From a virus, in IMG/VR virus record IMGVR_UViG_3300028581_000116, positions 1 to 36,254 of that record: DNA of 36,254 bases. The stretch is one strand, 5' to 3'. The position numbers were made by a program, and so were the translations under genes. Of this stretch, positions 15,154-22,920 are shown one piece after another. The notes under the pieces were generated by a model that was not told where the DNA came from, did not search any database, and was given only the letters and a program-made list of their open reading frames with translations. The first letter of the stretch is position 1. Each line of letters opens with the position of its first letter.

Positions 15154-15798
15154 ATGAGTAAATCGAAAAATGAGAAGAACGCGGAAAAGGCTATTGCAAA
15201 GAAAACCTTGACACCGGTTAAGAAAGTCGAAGAACCGGTAGTTGCGGAAACGCCCGTTGTCGAAGCCAAGACGGAAGAACCCGTTGCCGAGACGAAAACT
15301 GAAACTTCTGTTACCGTTGTGAAAGCAGAAAAGCCTGCTATGCCCGGTGACTTCTGTATGGATCCTTCTGATTGGGATTCTAATCGTCCGTGCTACGATG
15401 CGTCGGCAAATAACTGCAAATCCTGTGAATCGGATTTCCCGGTGTCTTTTGCTGCTTGTGTTGCCCGTGCAAAGTTTCTTGCAGGACCTGGTAAGCCCGT
15501 GAAAGCAGCAAGAAAATCTTCGGGTCCGAAAGCAGCAAGAGTGAACAAAGACGGCAAAACTCCTCAGTCTACTGTCATTGACGGTTATATCAAAGCGGAA
15601 ATGACCGTTGCTGAAATGATAGTTGAACTGGCAAAAGCTGACTTCGGTGGTGAAGAAGCTCCGGCTCTGAAAGCTTCGAAGGGTCGTGTTGCGTCCCATC
15701 TTAATGCGATCAGAAAGGGAACGTATTGCAGGACGGCAGAGATGCTTCCGTTGATTGCCTATCTGACGGTTGTTGCTGCTCCGGTTGTTGCTGAATAA
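15154..15798 (+). CDS. Hypothetical protein with low-complexity N-terminus and cysteine cluster
   Basis: 214 residues, strong GGAG site. Residues 1-62 or so are Lys, Glu, Val and Ala repeats (EEPV, ETKTE), likely disordered. Residues 67-102 contain five cysteines (CMDPSDWD...C...CKSC...C) that may bind metal. Residues 125-195 are basic then helical, with RVASHLNAIRKGTY resembling a helix-turn-helix-like end. The shape fits a nucleic-acid-binding early protein. Higher GC and Ala/Val use than neighbours. No family recognised. Confidence 0.7.
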   Translation: MSKSKNEKNAEKAIAKKTLTPVKKVEEPVVAETPVVEAKTEEPVAETKTETSVTVVKAEKPAMPGDFCMDPSDWDSNRPCYDASANNCKSCESDFPVSFAACVARAKFLAGPGKPVKAARKSSGPKAARVNKDGKTPQSTVIDGYIKAEMTVAEMIVELAKADFGGEEAPALKASKGRVASHLNAIRKGTYCRTAEMLPLIAYLTVVAAPVVAE

Positions 15799-15815
15799 GT
15801 CAGAAATTCCTTAAT

Positions 15816-15881
15816 GCAGAGGGCAAGAAGTCAGAATTTCTGACTTCTTGTAATGCACAATTCCAGTCCCCAGTCTGGAAT
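15816..15881 (+). ncRNA. Tandem-hairpin element A
   Basis: GCAGAGGGC, then a 10-bp first hairpin (AAGAAGTCAG / CTGACTTCTT, loop AATTT), GTAATGCACA, and a second hairpin ATTCCAG/CTGGAAT with loop TCCCCAGT. GGG pairs with CCC of the loop in the proposed pseudoknot. It is 28 nt before the next ATG and the only copy not starting within 2 nt of a stop codon. Confidence 0.85.
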
Positions 15882-15909
15882 AACCTTTAGAGAGAAAGGA
15901 GAAGGAGAG

Positions 15910-16077
15910 ATGTGTGACCACCGAAAAGAGGAGAGAGTCGTCAATACCTTATGCCGCAAGTGTAAGCGAAATGAGGAAACAGAGAAACGAGCCATTCAAA
16001 AAATCCAAAGTAATACTGATTGGTGGAAGATGTTCCGTTATGCTCACGGTGGAGGTGCTTTATGCCAGAACAGATGA
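15910..16077 (+). CDS. Small cysteine-rich protein
   Basis: 55 residues from the ATG after GGAGAAGGAGAG. Cys2, His4, Cys15 and Cys18 (CDH...CRKC) could form a small zinc site. The rest is basic and helical. Overlaps the next gene by 16 nt. No family recognised. Confidence 0.55.
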   Translation: MCDHRKEERVVNTLCRKCKRNEETEKRAIQKIQSNTDWWKMFRYAHGGGALCQNR

Positions 16078-16379
16078 CAAACGTGAACTGGATAAAGTGG
16101 AAAATGGGTGACCATTACAAAATCGGCAAAGATACTTACGTTTTAGCCCGAACAAACAATTACCTTGAACAAGTAAACCCTTCAAGGCTTCATTTTCAAT
16201 TCATTTGTATCGACACAGGAAACAGATTGACTAACCGAGTAATTACACACACAATTGGTGTGGATAACTGCTCAGAACTTGAGGAGTTTGAGGCTATTTA
16301 TCTGTTGGAAGCAGATAATGAGGTAGATGCTGTTCTATCTTTAAGGCACAATCACAAACTCGGCCCTGAATGGGAATAA
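16062..16379 (+). CDS. Hypothetical protein
   Basis: 105 residues from ATG 16062 (MPEQMTNVNWIKWKMGDHYK), chosen because GGAGG lies 6 nt upstream. A longer frame from 16020 is less likely. Beta-rich, with an acidic C-terminal part (SELEEFEAIYLLEADNEVDA). No family recognised. Confidence 0.6.
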   Translation: MPEQMTNVNWIKWKMGDHYKIGKDTYVLARTNNYLEQVNPSRLHFQFICIDTGNRLTNRVITHTIGVDNCSELEEFEAIYLLEADNEVDAVLSLRHNHKLGPEWE

Positions 16380-16384
16380 AGTCG

Positions 16385-16435
16385 CTTCAATACCTCAACA
16401 GAGCATCGTTGAGGTATTGCGGGGAAATTTACTTC
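16385..16435 (+). other. Two hairpins in a gene gap (unrelated loops)
   Basis: An 11-bp hairpin CAATACCTCAA/TTGAGGTATTG, then GGGAA/TTCCC with a 6-nt loop. It has the same place and layout as the recurring element but different conserved bases. Confidence 0.5.
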
Positions 16436-16468
16436 CCAATTTTAAAATGAGAAAGGAGAGAGCATATT

Positions 16469-16735
16469 ATGCCAGATGAAACAGAAGCAGTTAGGAGGGA
16501 ATTAGTCAGCAAGATCAACAATCGGGTTGAATCTAGTTCCGATGAGAATGAAAGAATCCGTCTTGAACAAGAATATGGTCAAGTATGGGACACAAAAGAA
16601 CTGTCTATGGATTTTGAAGTTCTAGGATTCATGGCTCCTTTTATCGTAGTAGTCAGAAAATCGGATCTTATGAAAGGAACTCTCATGTTCCAACACATGC
16701 CGAGATTCTACTTCTTGTTCACACCTTCAAAATAA
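16469..16735 (+). CDS. Hypothetical protein
   Basis: 88 residues, AAAGGAGAGAG upstream. The first half is charged and helical. The second half is hydrophobic (VLGFMAPFIVVVRKSD, FQHMPRFYFLFT). Not clearly a membrane protein. No family recognised. Confidence 0.6.
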   Translation: MPDETEAVRRELVSKINNRVESSSDENERIRLEQEYGQVWDTKELSMDFEVLGFMAPFIVVVRKSDLMKGTLMFQHMPRFYFLFTPSK

Positions 16736-16741
16736 TTTCAT

Positions 16742-16796
16742 CGGGGGGTGCACAATTTGGAGGAATTGTGTGTCCCGTGATGCGATTAAGCATCAA
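16742..16796 (+). other. Two hairpins in a gene gap (variant)
   Basis: CACAATT/AATTGTG with a TGGAGG loop, then GATGC/GCATC. A GGAGG sits in the first loop. It lies 26 nt before the start at 16822. Confidence 0.4.
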
Positions 16797-16821
16797 ACCA
16801 AACTACGGAGGAAAGAGAGAT

Positions 16822-17610
16822 ATGACGGAAGAATTGAGGAACAATATTATCAGCAAGATTATGAAATTATTGGAACTCGGCAATGCGGAAAAAAACAGTG
16901 ATGTTCATGAACAACAGGCAGCCGCTAACATGGCAGCAAAATTAATGTCCGACTACGCTATCGACTTTGCTCACCTGAGAGATGTCAACAAAGACACCGA
17001 CTCTTTTGTGCAGATGACCGTTGATGGTTCTGACACAAACAAAGTGGACTTTGAAGCTACGTTGGCTTACATGATTGCCAAAGCTTTTGATTGCAAGGTT
17101 ATCAACACTTATTGCAAAATCTTTGATGGTCCGCTTCCTTACGGATCATGGCAGATGTGTTTCGTCGGAACAAAGAACGATCTGGAAATTGCCGTGTTCT
17201 TCTTCAAGTATCTGCGAAGAACAGTTTATTCTTTGGCTCAGAAAAACGTAACTGCCGATAATGTTCGTCCCACTTACACAAGCAGTGGTAAACGAAAGGT
17301 TGATCTGAAGAATGCCAAGAGGAATTACTGTTACGGATTAGTCACAACAATCGGTGAACGTCTTGTGGATCTTTATCAGAGACGGGAACAGTTTATTCCT
17401 TCTGATTGTAAAGCGTTGATGGTTGTCAAAAAAGATGGTGTTGATAAAGCTTTTAAGGAGATGTTTCCTAATGCCGTGACCAGAAGAACATCTTCCCTTA
17501 AAGGAGATGTAGGTGCTTACCATTCGGGAAAAGCTGACGGTCAACGGGTGAATCTTTCTCGACCCATCAGTAATAACGGTGCTGCCGCAGCAGCCCAGAT
17601 AGGAGGTTAA
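16822..17610 (+). CDS. DUF2786-like protein
   Basis: 262 residues from ATG 16822, preceded by GGAGGAAAGAGAG. The N-terminal segment IISKIMKLLELGNAEKNSDVHEQQAAANMAAKLMSDYAID matches the DUF2786 pattern (K.L.LA....N..EA..A...A..LM..Y.I). A longer alpha/beta region follows, with FVGTKNDLEIAVFFFKYLRR near residue 115, and a Gly/Ala-rich C-terminus. The family is common in phages and mobile elements and has no established function. It ends 1 nt before the next start. Confidence 0.7.
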   Translation: MTEELRNNIISKIMKLLELGNAEKNSDVHEQQAAANMAAKLMSDYAIDFAHLRDVNKDTDSFVQMTVDGSDTNKVDFEATLAYMIAKAFDCKVINTYCKIFDGPLPYGSWQMCFVGTKNDLEIAVFFFKYLRRTVYSLAQKNVTADNVRPTYTSSGKRKVDLKNAKRNYCYGLVTTIGERLVDLYQRREQFIPSDCKALMVVKKDGVDKAFKEMFPNAVTRRTSSLKGDVGAYHSGKADGQRVNLSRPISNNGAAAAAQIGG

Positions 17611-17611
17611 T

Positions 17612-17782
17612 GTGCCAAAAAAAGTAAATGTAGACATGTATATTCGGTTGACCGTTGTAATGGAAAATCAAGATGCCCATGAAGTAATCAATGAATTGGA
17701 TTACTATTTTACTTCCCCCGATGAAAGTGTGGTTATTGAAGATGCGGAAATTGTTGACATGGAAATAACCGAAGTTGAATAG
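17612..17782 (+). CDS. Small acidic protein (GTG start)
   Basis: 56 residues from GTG 17612-17614, with AGGAGG 5 nt upstream. There is no ATG with a site. Sequence MPKKVNVDMYIRLTVVMENQ, then a very acidic second half. Beta-alpha pattern. The stop codon TAG overlaps the first base of RNA element B. Confidence 0.6.
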   Translation: MPKKVNVDMYIRLTVVMENQDAHEVINELDYYFTSPDESVVIEDAEIVDMEITEVE

Positions 17783-17839
17783 CAGAGGACTACGGCAGAA
17801 ATGCCGTAGCAATGCTGCAAATCGGTTCCAAGCCCGGTT
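17782..17839 (+). ncRNA. Tandem-hairpin element B
   Basis: GCAGAGGAC, 8-bp first hairpin CTACGGCA/TGCCGTAG with GAAA tetraloop, CAATGCTGCA linker, then AATCGG/CCGGTT with loop TTCCAAGC. GGA pairs with TCC. First base overlaps the upstream TAG. Confidence 0.85.
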
Positions 17840-17872
17840 AAGCATAATAAAACAAATGGAGGAAGAAAGAGA

Positions 17873-18778
17873 ATGGAAAATGCAGCGATGAATGAAATGG
17901 GTTTAGATTACGAATTGTCCGAAAATGAACGCCGTGATGTCAGAGAAAGGTATCCGAAAGTTTACTTTCCTGATCCTATTCTTGAACCGTTGTATTTCGG
18001 AAGACGAGACAAGAAACGCTATGAAGGCAAGAAGGTTATTGTCGATCAAGCTTTTACGGGAAATGGTGCAATGGCTTTTGGAATTTGCAGTGATTCATAT
18101 AAGGTTGTTCGGTATGAAGACATTGTCCACATGATCGAAAATTCTGTCGGACAGCTTACTGATTACGGCAAGATTCAGGTGTGTCCTCACACTTATCTTG
18201 AAGGTGCTCGTCTGAAGATCGGAATCAGGTTTCCTGATATGGCATCAGCAATTCGGGCTGTTGATTCAATCATTCCGAAAGTTGATGTGTTTTCGTCTTT
18301 GGATCTTAGCACAAAACTCAAAGGAATGTTCGGGGCATGGCAGCTAAAATGCCTCAATGGTATGGGTATCTGGAAGAGTATGGCTCAGTTTTCCAAGAGA
18401 CATCTTCAGAACCTTTTTCTTAACAATCTTGGTGAGACTATCAGCGGAGGTCTTGCTATCTTCGGAACACAAGTTGATAGTTGGAAGAACTGGGCTTCTA
18501 CTCAGATAAGTAAAGATATTTATGATGAAATCTGGGATGAATTGCCTTTCTCGGCTGCTGAAAAGATCAAGATCGAAGCATTGCCGGAAATTGGCACAAA
18601 TCTGCTTCTTTCCAATGCCGTCAATAGCTCTTCCCTTGATCTTTGGAGTCTGAATTCTATCCTTACCCAGTGGAATACCCATGAAGTCAAAAGCGAACTG
18701 AGGCGAATTGATCTTGAACCCGTTATTGCAAGGGTTATGGAAAGAACATATTCCCGTGCAATAGGGGGGAGAATCTAA
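17873..18778 (+). CDS. DUF932-like protein
   Basis: 301 residues, GGAGG upstream of ATG. The pattern of the DUF932 phage/plasmid family is seen: AFTGNGAMAFGICSDSYKVVRYEDIVHMIENSV, then a beta-rich domain, then VFSSLDLSTKL and LKCLNGMGIW, corresponding to the family's CsNGM motif near residue 160. Helical C-terminal half. Proteins of this family are frequent in early regions of phages and on plasmids, with unknown role. The stop codon overlaps the start of the next gene. Confidence 0.7.
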   Translation: MENAAMNEMGLDYELSENERRDVRERYPKVYFPDPILEPLYFGRRDKKRYEGKKVIVDQAFTGNGAMAFGICSDSYKVVRYEDIVHMIENSVGQLTDYGKIQVCPHTYLEGARLKIGIRFPDMASAIRAVDSIIPKVDVFSSLDLSTKLKGMFGAWQLKCLNGMGIWKSMAQFSKRHLQNLFLNNLGETISGGLAIFGTQVDSWKNWASTQISKDIYDEIWDELPFSAAEKIKIEALPEIGTNLLLSNAVNSSSLDLWSLNSILTQWNTHEVKSELRRIDLEPVIARVMERTYSRAIGGRI

Positions 18779-19008
18779 TGACAGGTCCTTTAAAGATGAT
18801 AACCTTAGAAGATTGTGAACAAGGCATCAAAGATGCGGAAACACGATTAATTTCCATGAGAGATTGTTTTAACTGCACCGATCAAGATAAACTTCAAGCG
18901 GCTGCTGGAATAATGCTCTGGGAAGAAATCAAAAAACTTGTATTTCTTGGAAATGCGGTAACAATTGATAACCAATCCCGTCTCAAATTATGGGGTAATG
19001 CTTCATAG
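18778..19008 (+). CDS. Small hypothetical protein
   Basis: 76 residues, TAATG overlap with the DUF932-like gene and GGGGGGAG upstream. Two cysteines (RDCFNC) and helical pattern. No family recognised. Its stop overlaps RNA element C. Confidence 0.6.
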   Translation: MTGPLKMITLEDCEQGIKDAETRLISMRDCFNCTDQDKLQAAAGIMLWEEIKKLVFLGNAVTIDNQSRLKLWGNAS

Positions 19009-19066
19009 CAGAGGGCAGTGGGCTTAACACCCACTGTAATGCACAGAACCAGTCCCCAGTCTGGTT
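19008..19066 (+). ncRNA. Tandem-hairpin element C
   Basis: GCAGAGGGC, first hairpin CAGTGGG/CCCACTG, GTAATGCACA, then AACCAG/CTGGTT with loop TCCCCAGT. GGG pairs with CCC. The first-hairpin loop is not GNRA in this copy. Confidence 0.85.
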
Positions 19067-19094
19067 ATAAATAAAAGAGAAAGGGAGAGAAAAG

Positions 19095-19472
19095 ATGAAA
19101 ATCACCACTGCTTTAGCAAAGAGAAGGAAAGCTGTAAGCCGATTGATTGATCTTTACAGCAGAGCAAGACATTGTGGTTTGCGTTCTTCGGACATTAACG
19201 AACAATTTGGTAAGATAAAGGCAGAAATGGGCAAAGTTCCGTATTGGGTTCTTGGCTATCTTGAAGGTTATCGTGATGCTTTAACTGCCGAAAACCATGC
19301 TCACCATCTTGATTTCAGATTCATGATGGAAGGTGGTGTGATGGTGTCAACATCAAGAAAATCTGACATCTATTACGAGAAACTTGGACTCAAGCCCAGT
19401 GATCTGTCAGACAGACCAAACGGTTATTATTGGGAAAAGAACGGTAAACCATACTTCAATCATGAAGATTAA
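19095..19472 (+). CDS. Hypothetical protein
   Basis: 125 residues. Basic helical N-terminus (KRRKAVSRLIDLYSRARHCGL), WVLGYLEGYRDAL in the middle, and an aromatic C-terminal part GYYWEKNGKPYFNHED. No family recognised. Confidence 0.6.
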   Translation: MKITTALAKRRKAVSRLIDLYSRARHCGLRSSDINEQFGKIKAEMGKVPYWVLGYLEGYRDALTAENHAHHLDFRFMMEGGVMVSTSRKSDIYYEKLGLKPSDLSDRPNGYYWEKNGKPYFNHED

Positions 19473-19482
19473 GGAGGAAAAC

Positions 19483-19686
19483 ATGTCAATGCAAACCGAT
19501 TTTGAAAATATGCGGAAACGTCTGGATGATTCAATTGTCAATCTGGATACTAAAATTGCTGAATTAAAAGAGGAATTAGAACCTCTTGAAGAACTCAGAA
19601 TCACAAAAGATGATCTTTATGACCGACTTAATGAGCTTGAAAAGGAAATTGACGATTTCATTGATGGGGCAAATTCCATAGAGTAA
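19483..19686 (+). CDS. Small coiled-coil protein
   Basis: 67 residues from ATG 19483 after AAGGAGGAAAAC. Heptad pattern over almost the whole length (LDDSIVNLDTKIAELKEELE...LNELEKEIDDFI). Probably an oligomer or an adaptor. No family recognised. Confidence 0.65.
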   Translation: MSMQTDFENMRKRLDDSIVNLDTKIAELKEELEPLEELRITKDDLYDRLNELEKEIDDFIDGANSIE

Positions 19687-19687
19687 T

Positions 19688-19745
19688 GCAGAGGACTGTG
19701 ACAGAAATGTCACAGTAATGCTACAATCCGGTTCCAAGTCCGGAT
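19688..19745 (+). ncRNA. Tandem-hairpin element D
   Basis: GCAGAGGAC, 8-bp hairpin CTGTGACA/TGTCACAG with GAAA tetraloop, GTAATGCTACA, then ATCCGG/CCGGAT with loop TTCCAAGT. GGA pairs with TCC. Starts 1 nt after the stop codon. Confidence 0.88.
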
Positions 19746-19770
19746 AATAAAAAGAGAAAGGAGAGAGTAT

Positions 19771-20055
19771 ATGAAAATTAAGGAAATTCCTGTAGAAATG
19801 CAAGGAAGGATTTACAGAATGATGAACAGAACCTGGGATATTATAGGTTCTGATACATTAGAATGTTCTGGTATTCCTTGTGACAGCGGCAAAACTATTC
19901 CCCGAAGTCATGTTATTGAAATAGTTTGTGATGCCGATCATATGGCAATGTATGGGGATGATAAAGAAGCTTATGAAATCTTCAAACAGCTTTCTTATCC
20001 TGACAAGCAGAAAATGGGAAAGGTAGCGTTTTCATTCAAACGCTATGGGTGGTGA
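19771..20055 (+). CDS. Hypothetical protein
   Basis: 94 residues, AAAGGAGAGAG upstream. Contains a Cys and acidic cluster (CSGIPCDSGK, VCDADH) and ends basic (VAFSFKRYGW). No family recognised. Two nt separate it from the next gene. Confidence 0.6.
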   Translation: MKIKEIPVEMQGRIYRMMNRTWDIIGSDTLECSGIPCDSGKTIPRSHVIEIVCDADHMAMYGDDKEAYEIFKQLSYPDKQKMGKVAFSFKRYGW

Positions 20056-20057
20056 TC

Positions 20058-20318
20058 ATGAAAATTAAAGGTTGTTATGATACCGAAGATTGGTTTGAAC
20101 GCTATACCATAGTGTTCAAAGAAAATCGTCCAAATCCAAAGAATCCAAATAGACGGTTGTATATGTGTCTCAGTATGAATGATCTTCCAGAACATCCGTC
20201 ACTCGGAATTTCTCAATTCGGAAAATGTATTATCGGCAAACATCTCGGTAAGAAAATTGCTTTTAATGATTTACCGGATAAGATACAGATTCATGTAAAT
20301 CGGCGTATGCTTGAATAA
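20058..20318 (+). CDS. Hypothetical protein
   Basis: 86 residues from ATG 20058, 2 nt after the previous stop. Basic, with a Pro/Asn-rich stretch (KENRPNPKNPNRR). No family recognised. A GTG start a few codons earlier is possible. Confidence 0.55.
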   Translation: MKIKGCYDTEDWFERYTIVFKENRPNPKNPNRRLYMCLSMNDLPEHPSLGISQFGKCIIGKHLGKKIAFNDLPDKIQIHVNRRMLE

Positions 20319-20342
20319 TCGTCTTAACTACTTGATAAACTG

Positions 20343-20382
20343 TAACGGCAACCGCTCACAATTGACGGTCGCCGCACGATCT
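20343..20382 (+). ncRNA. Second-type intergenic hairpin, copy 1
   Basis: Hairpin CGGCAACCG/CGGTCGCCG (one mismatch) whose 3' part, 20360-20382, is identical in 22 of 23 positions to 31456-31478. It follows a stop codon and precedes the gene at 20435. Confidence 0.6.
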
Positions 20383-20434
20383 CTAACAATGTGATAAAAG
20401 ATACACAACAAAAGAAAGAGAAGGGAGAAACGAA

Positions 20435-20644
20435 ATGGCAACAATGTTGATTTGGAATCGAAACAAGACAAATATGGTGGTTTTGTCGAAAATTAAGGAA
20501 TTTAAAATTATTCCCAATTCCTTCGATAACAAGTATTCAATTAGAGGATTTTTCAACAAGGAGAATTCATTCTTGTTTGGTGATGATTTTGAAACTTTGC
20601 CAATAGCACAGCAGTTCCTAACTGACATTAACAGAAAGACCTAA
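20435..20644 (+). CDS. Small hypothetical protein
   Basis: 69 residues, GGGAGAAACGAA upstream. Beta-rich, basic. No family recognised. Stop codon directly abuts RNA element E. Confidence 0.55.
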   Translation: MATMLIWNRNKTNMVVLSKIKEFKIIPNSFDNKYSIRGFFNKENSFLFGDDFETLPIAQQFLTDINRKT

Positions 20645-20699
20645 GCAGAGGGCACCGACGAAAGTCGGTGTAATGCACAGCCCAGTCCCAAGTCTGGGC
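20645..20699 (+). ncRNA. Tandem-hairpin element E
   Basis: GCAGAGGGC, hairpin ACCGAC/GTCGGT with GAAA tetraloop, GTAATGCACA, then GCCCAG/CTGGGC with loop TCCCAAGT. GGG pairs with CCC. A clear reference copy. Confidence 0.9.
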
Positions 20700-20728
20700 A
20701 AATAAAATACTAAGGAGGAAAGAGAGTT

Positions 20729-21169
20729 ATGGAATTAACAATTTCAAAAGAAAGAGTTTTGGAAGCTGCATCAAAATGTACGACAGCGAAAAGAACTTTG
20801 GAAATTATGTTTCCAGAAGCATTTGAAGAACAAGTGAGGTATTTCAGATCAGGGACAATTTTCCAAATTAAACAAAGATTTTTTGAATCATTAGGGGACT
20901 TTAAAGGAGCAGAACCTTCTGCTTATAATGGTTGCATTAAACACAGTTCCCCGTCTTTTGTTGCTAAAATCGGAGAAAGTTCAATCACTTCAAACAAACT
21001 TGTCCTGTTGATGCACGAAAAAAATGCCCATGAATATCGACTTATTCATGTAGCCACTGGTTACTCTTGGTCTCCAAAGAAAACGTATTATCGGAAATCT
21101 AAAGGAATTGAAATCCCGGTTGCTGACTTAGAATATCTTGATCCTGTATTTACAGGATCGGGTAAGTGA
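20729..21169 (+). CDS. Hypothetical protein
   Basis: 146 residues, AAGGAGGAAAGAGAG upstream. Helical first third (ERVLEAASKCTTAKRTLEIMFPEAFEE), then beta strands with VLLMHEKNAHEYRLIHVATGY. No family recognised. Confidence 0.6.
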   Translation: MELTISKERVLEAASKCTTAKRTLEIMFPEAFEEQVRYFRSGTIFQIKQRFFESLGDFKGAEPSAYNGCIKHSSPSFVAKIGESSITSNKLVLLMHEKNAHEYRLIHVATGYSWSPKKTYYRKSKGIEIPVADLEYLDPVFTGSGK

Positions 21170-21177
21170 GGTGAGAT

Positions 21178-21453
21178 ATGGAAATCGGACAAAGAGTGAA
21201 AATCTACATCTATGACCCTAAAAGATGGGCTTTAGGTGCAGTAGAATGTCTAAACGGTTTAACAGGTGTAATAAAGGAAATCAAGAAACAAGATACTATG
21301 TGGGAAAACTACATCTTGGTTGAATTTGATGAGCCTGCAAAAACGTGGCATTCTTTTCAGACACCCTGGGAATCTGCTTGGTTCAGAAAAGAAGATTTAC
21401 TCATTGAAATTCCCGCTGCATCTTGGCGTAAAAAGGAGGATTTAAGTTTATGA
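21178..21453 (+). CDS. Small beta-rich (SH3/KOW-like) protein
   Basis: 91 residues. MEIGQRVKIYIYDP, then GLTGVIKEIKKQ and ENYILVEFDEP: the spacing of V-G-x-V strands resembles SH3- or KOW-like small barrels. Overlaps the next gene by 4 nt (ATGA). Assignment to a fold is tentative. Confidence 0.5.
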   Translation: MEIGQRVKIYIYDPKRWALGAVECLNGLTGVIKEIKKQDTMWENYILVEFDEPAKTWHSFQTPWESAWFRKEDLLIEIPAASWRKKEDLSL

Positions 21454-21704
21454 GTAAGAAACTTCAAAAGGCTAAAATCAAAGATTGGAGAATCATTAAT
21501 AACCCAAGAAGTTGGAGGGTCTCTTTTGTCTGTTTAGCTGGTACAATTGTTGATCATCCCAAATTTCTTCCAGGTGCAAAAGTTGTCACTTCCAGTCTTC
21601 TTCGGATTGATTGTCTTAAAATGACCGCAAGATCACGTAATACCATCTATGAACTTATAGGTGGTATGAATATGGAAGATCATTCTTTAGAAAAGGAGGT
21701 TTAA
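21450..21704 (+). CDS. Small hypothetical protein
   Basis: 84 residues, start inside AAGGAGGATTTAAGTTT context, coupled by ATGA. Beta-rich (WRVSFVCLAGTIVDHPKF). No family recognised. Confidence 0.55.
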   Translation: MSKKLQKAKIKDWRIINNPRSWRVSFVCLAGTIVDHPKFLPGAKVVTSSLLRIDCLKMTARSRNTIYELIGGMNMEDHSLEKEV

Positions 21705-21705
21705 T

Positions 21706-21870
21706 ATGATGCAGCATGTAGAAATTCTTTGGGATGATCTCTCAGAGAAAGGACAAAAGAAGATGTCGGAGGCAATAAAAATTCCCGTCGAGGAAGTTAT
21801 TCCAGAAACGAACTGGGATATTTATCCTCTTGCTACCTACGATTATGACGATGATCCAAACAGTCTTTAA
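21706..21870 (+). CDS. Small acidic protein
   Basis: 54 residues from the first of two adjacent ATGs, AAAGGAGGTTTA upstream, 1 nt after the previous stop. Ends very acidic (YDYDDDPNSL). No family recognised. Confidence 0.55.
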   Translation: MMQHVEILWDDLSEKGQKKMSEAIKIPVEEVIPETNWDIYPLATYDYDDDPNSL

Positions 21871-21871
21871 T

Positions 21872-21925
21872 GCAGAGGACACCCCGTAAGGGGTGTAATG
21901 CTACAGACCAGTTCCCAGTCTGGTC
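21872..21925 (+). ncRNA. Tandem-hairpin element F
   Basis: GCAGAGGAC, hairpin ACACCCC/GGGGTGT with GTAA (GNRA) tetraloop, GTAATGCTACA, then GACCAG/CTGGTC with loop TTCCCAGT. GGA pairs with TCC. Starts 1 nt after the stop. Confidence 0.88.
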
Positions 21926-21951
21926 AATAAAACCATAGGAGGAAAGAGAGT

Positions 21952-22089
21952 ATGAAAAAAAGATTCCGTGTAATTTTAGAATTCGATGTGGATTTGCAGC
22001 AACATTCTAATCCAAAAGACTGGAATTGGGATGATGTTCTTGACCACAATAGGGTGGAAGTCATTGATGTTGTGGAGGTGAAGTCATGA
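21952..22089 (+). CDS. Small hypothetical protein
   Basis: 45 residues, AGGAGGAAAGAGAGT upstream, starting MKKRFRVILEFDVDLQQHS. Strand-rich with an acidic end. Coupled by ATGA to the next gene. Similar in start and character to the protein at 17612. No family recognised. Confidence 0.5.
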   Translation: MKKRFRVILEFDVDLQQHSNPKDWNWDDVLDHNRVEVIDVVEVKS

Positions 22090-22664
22090 TTAAAACACAC
22101 TATGGAGCAACCGTAGATTCAGAAGTTCCAACAACAGGGGTGTTTCAGAATAATAAGGTTGATTATCTTTTAGATGATCTTAATGATTGTATTGATCTGG
22201 CGTATGAATCCGCTCTTGAAGATTATGTTGGAGAACGGTTGAAAAAGATCAATGAGATCCTGTCTTCATCCATCTATGATGAAGCTGGATTAGACAATCT
22301 TGCCAAAGCTGTTAATCTTCTGGAAGAAATAATCAATCCTGAAATTGACCAATGTGACACACTTGATTGGTTAATCGGGTTCAAGAAAGTCACCGACAAA
22401 GAGGAAGCTTGGCATTGGTTTGAATCTCTGCAATATGGATATGCACCTGACGAAGAGGCAGAATGTTCTGTTATGGTCGGAGAAATCTATTCTCAGGTAG
22501 TAAGATCAAGATGGGTTCTTAAAGGTGCTTTATGCAGTCCTTGCTACCCTGGTCAAGTCGATGCTGATTCTAAAGGTGATTTTATCGGTTATTCTTTCCC
22601 ACCTGATTTCTATGAAGATTGTTCCACTAAGTCAAAAATCTTCTTGTTGGAGGTGAAAGAGTGA
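22086..22664 (+). CDS. Conserved phage protein with CxPCYPGQ motif
   Basis: 192 residues. The C-terminal motif LCSPCYPGQVDADSKGDF followed by GYSFPPDF resembles a motif I recall from uncharacterised proteins of many phages (SPCYPGQ.D.D..G...Y..P). The N-terminal part is helical and acidic, with YESALEDYVGERL. The cysteines may bind metal, and function is unknown. GGAGG lies just before ATG. Overlaps the next gene by 4 nt. Confidence 0.6.
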   Translation: MIKTHYGATVDSEVPTTGVFQNNKVDYLLDDLNDCIDLAYESALEDYVGERLKKINEILSSSIYDEAGLDNLAKAVNLLEEIINPEIDQCDTLDWLIGFKKVTDKEEAWHWFESLQYGYAPDEEAECSVMVGEIYSQVVRSRWVLKGALCSPCYPGQVDADSKGDFIGYSFPPDFYEDCSTKSKIFLLEVKE

Positions 22665-22840
22665 AAGGAATGAGTGTTTCAGAATGGTTATGTCCCGCTT
22701 GTATTGAAGAAGGTCGTGACGTTCCTGCACAAAAGAATGTGACCTACTCCGACATTGCTTGCTCAGGAATCCCTATCTGTAAAGAATGTGGTGAAGATAT
22801 GTCTTTTGTGTCAGAAAAATGGTTAACAAAAGTAGAATAA
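22661..22840 (+). CDS. Small zinc-ribbon protein (GTG start)
   Basis: 59 residues from GTG 22661-22663, chosen because GGAGG lies 7 nt upstream. Two CxxC knuckles (CPAC and CKEC) about 30 residues apart form a classic zinc ribbon. Likely nucleic-acid or protein binding. It ends 1 nt before RNA element G. Confidence 0.6.
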   Translation: MKGMSVSEWLCPACIEEGRDVPAQKNVTYSDIACSGIPICKECGEDMSFVSEKWLTKVE

Positions 22841-22841
22841 C

Positions 22842-22899
22842 TCAGAGGGCTGCGGCAGAAATGCCGTAGTAATGCACAATCACCGTCCCAAGTCGGTGA
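22842..22899 (+). ncRNA. Tandem-hairpin element G
   Basis: TCAGAGGGC (the outer clamp is weaker here, TCA instead of GCA), hairpin TGCGGCA/TGCCGTA with GAAA tetraloop, GTAATGCACA, then TCACCG/CGGTGA with loop TCCCAAGT. The second stem changes all base pairs yet stays paired. Confidence 0.85.
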
Positions 22900-22920
22900 A
22901 ATAGAAAAGGAGAAAGAGAG

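Noticed and set aside
16385-16796. Hairpin pairs at 16385 and 16742 as further copies of the tandem-hairpin element
   Set aside because: They share only the two-hairpin layout. GAGGRC, GTAATGC and the TYCCMAGY loop are absent.
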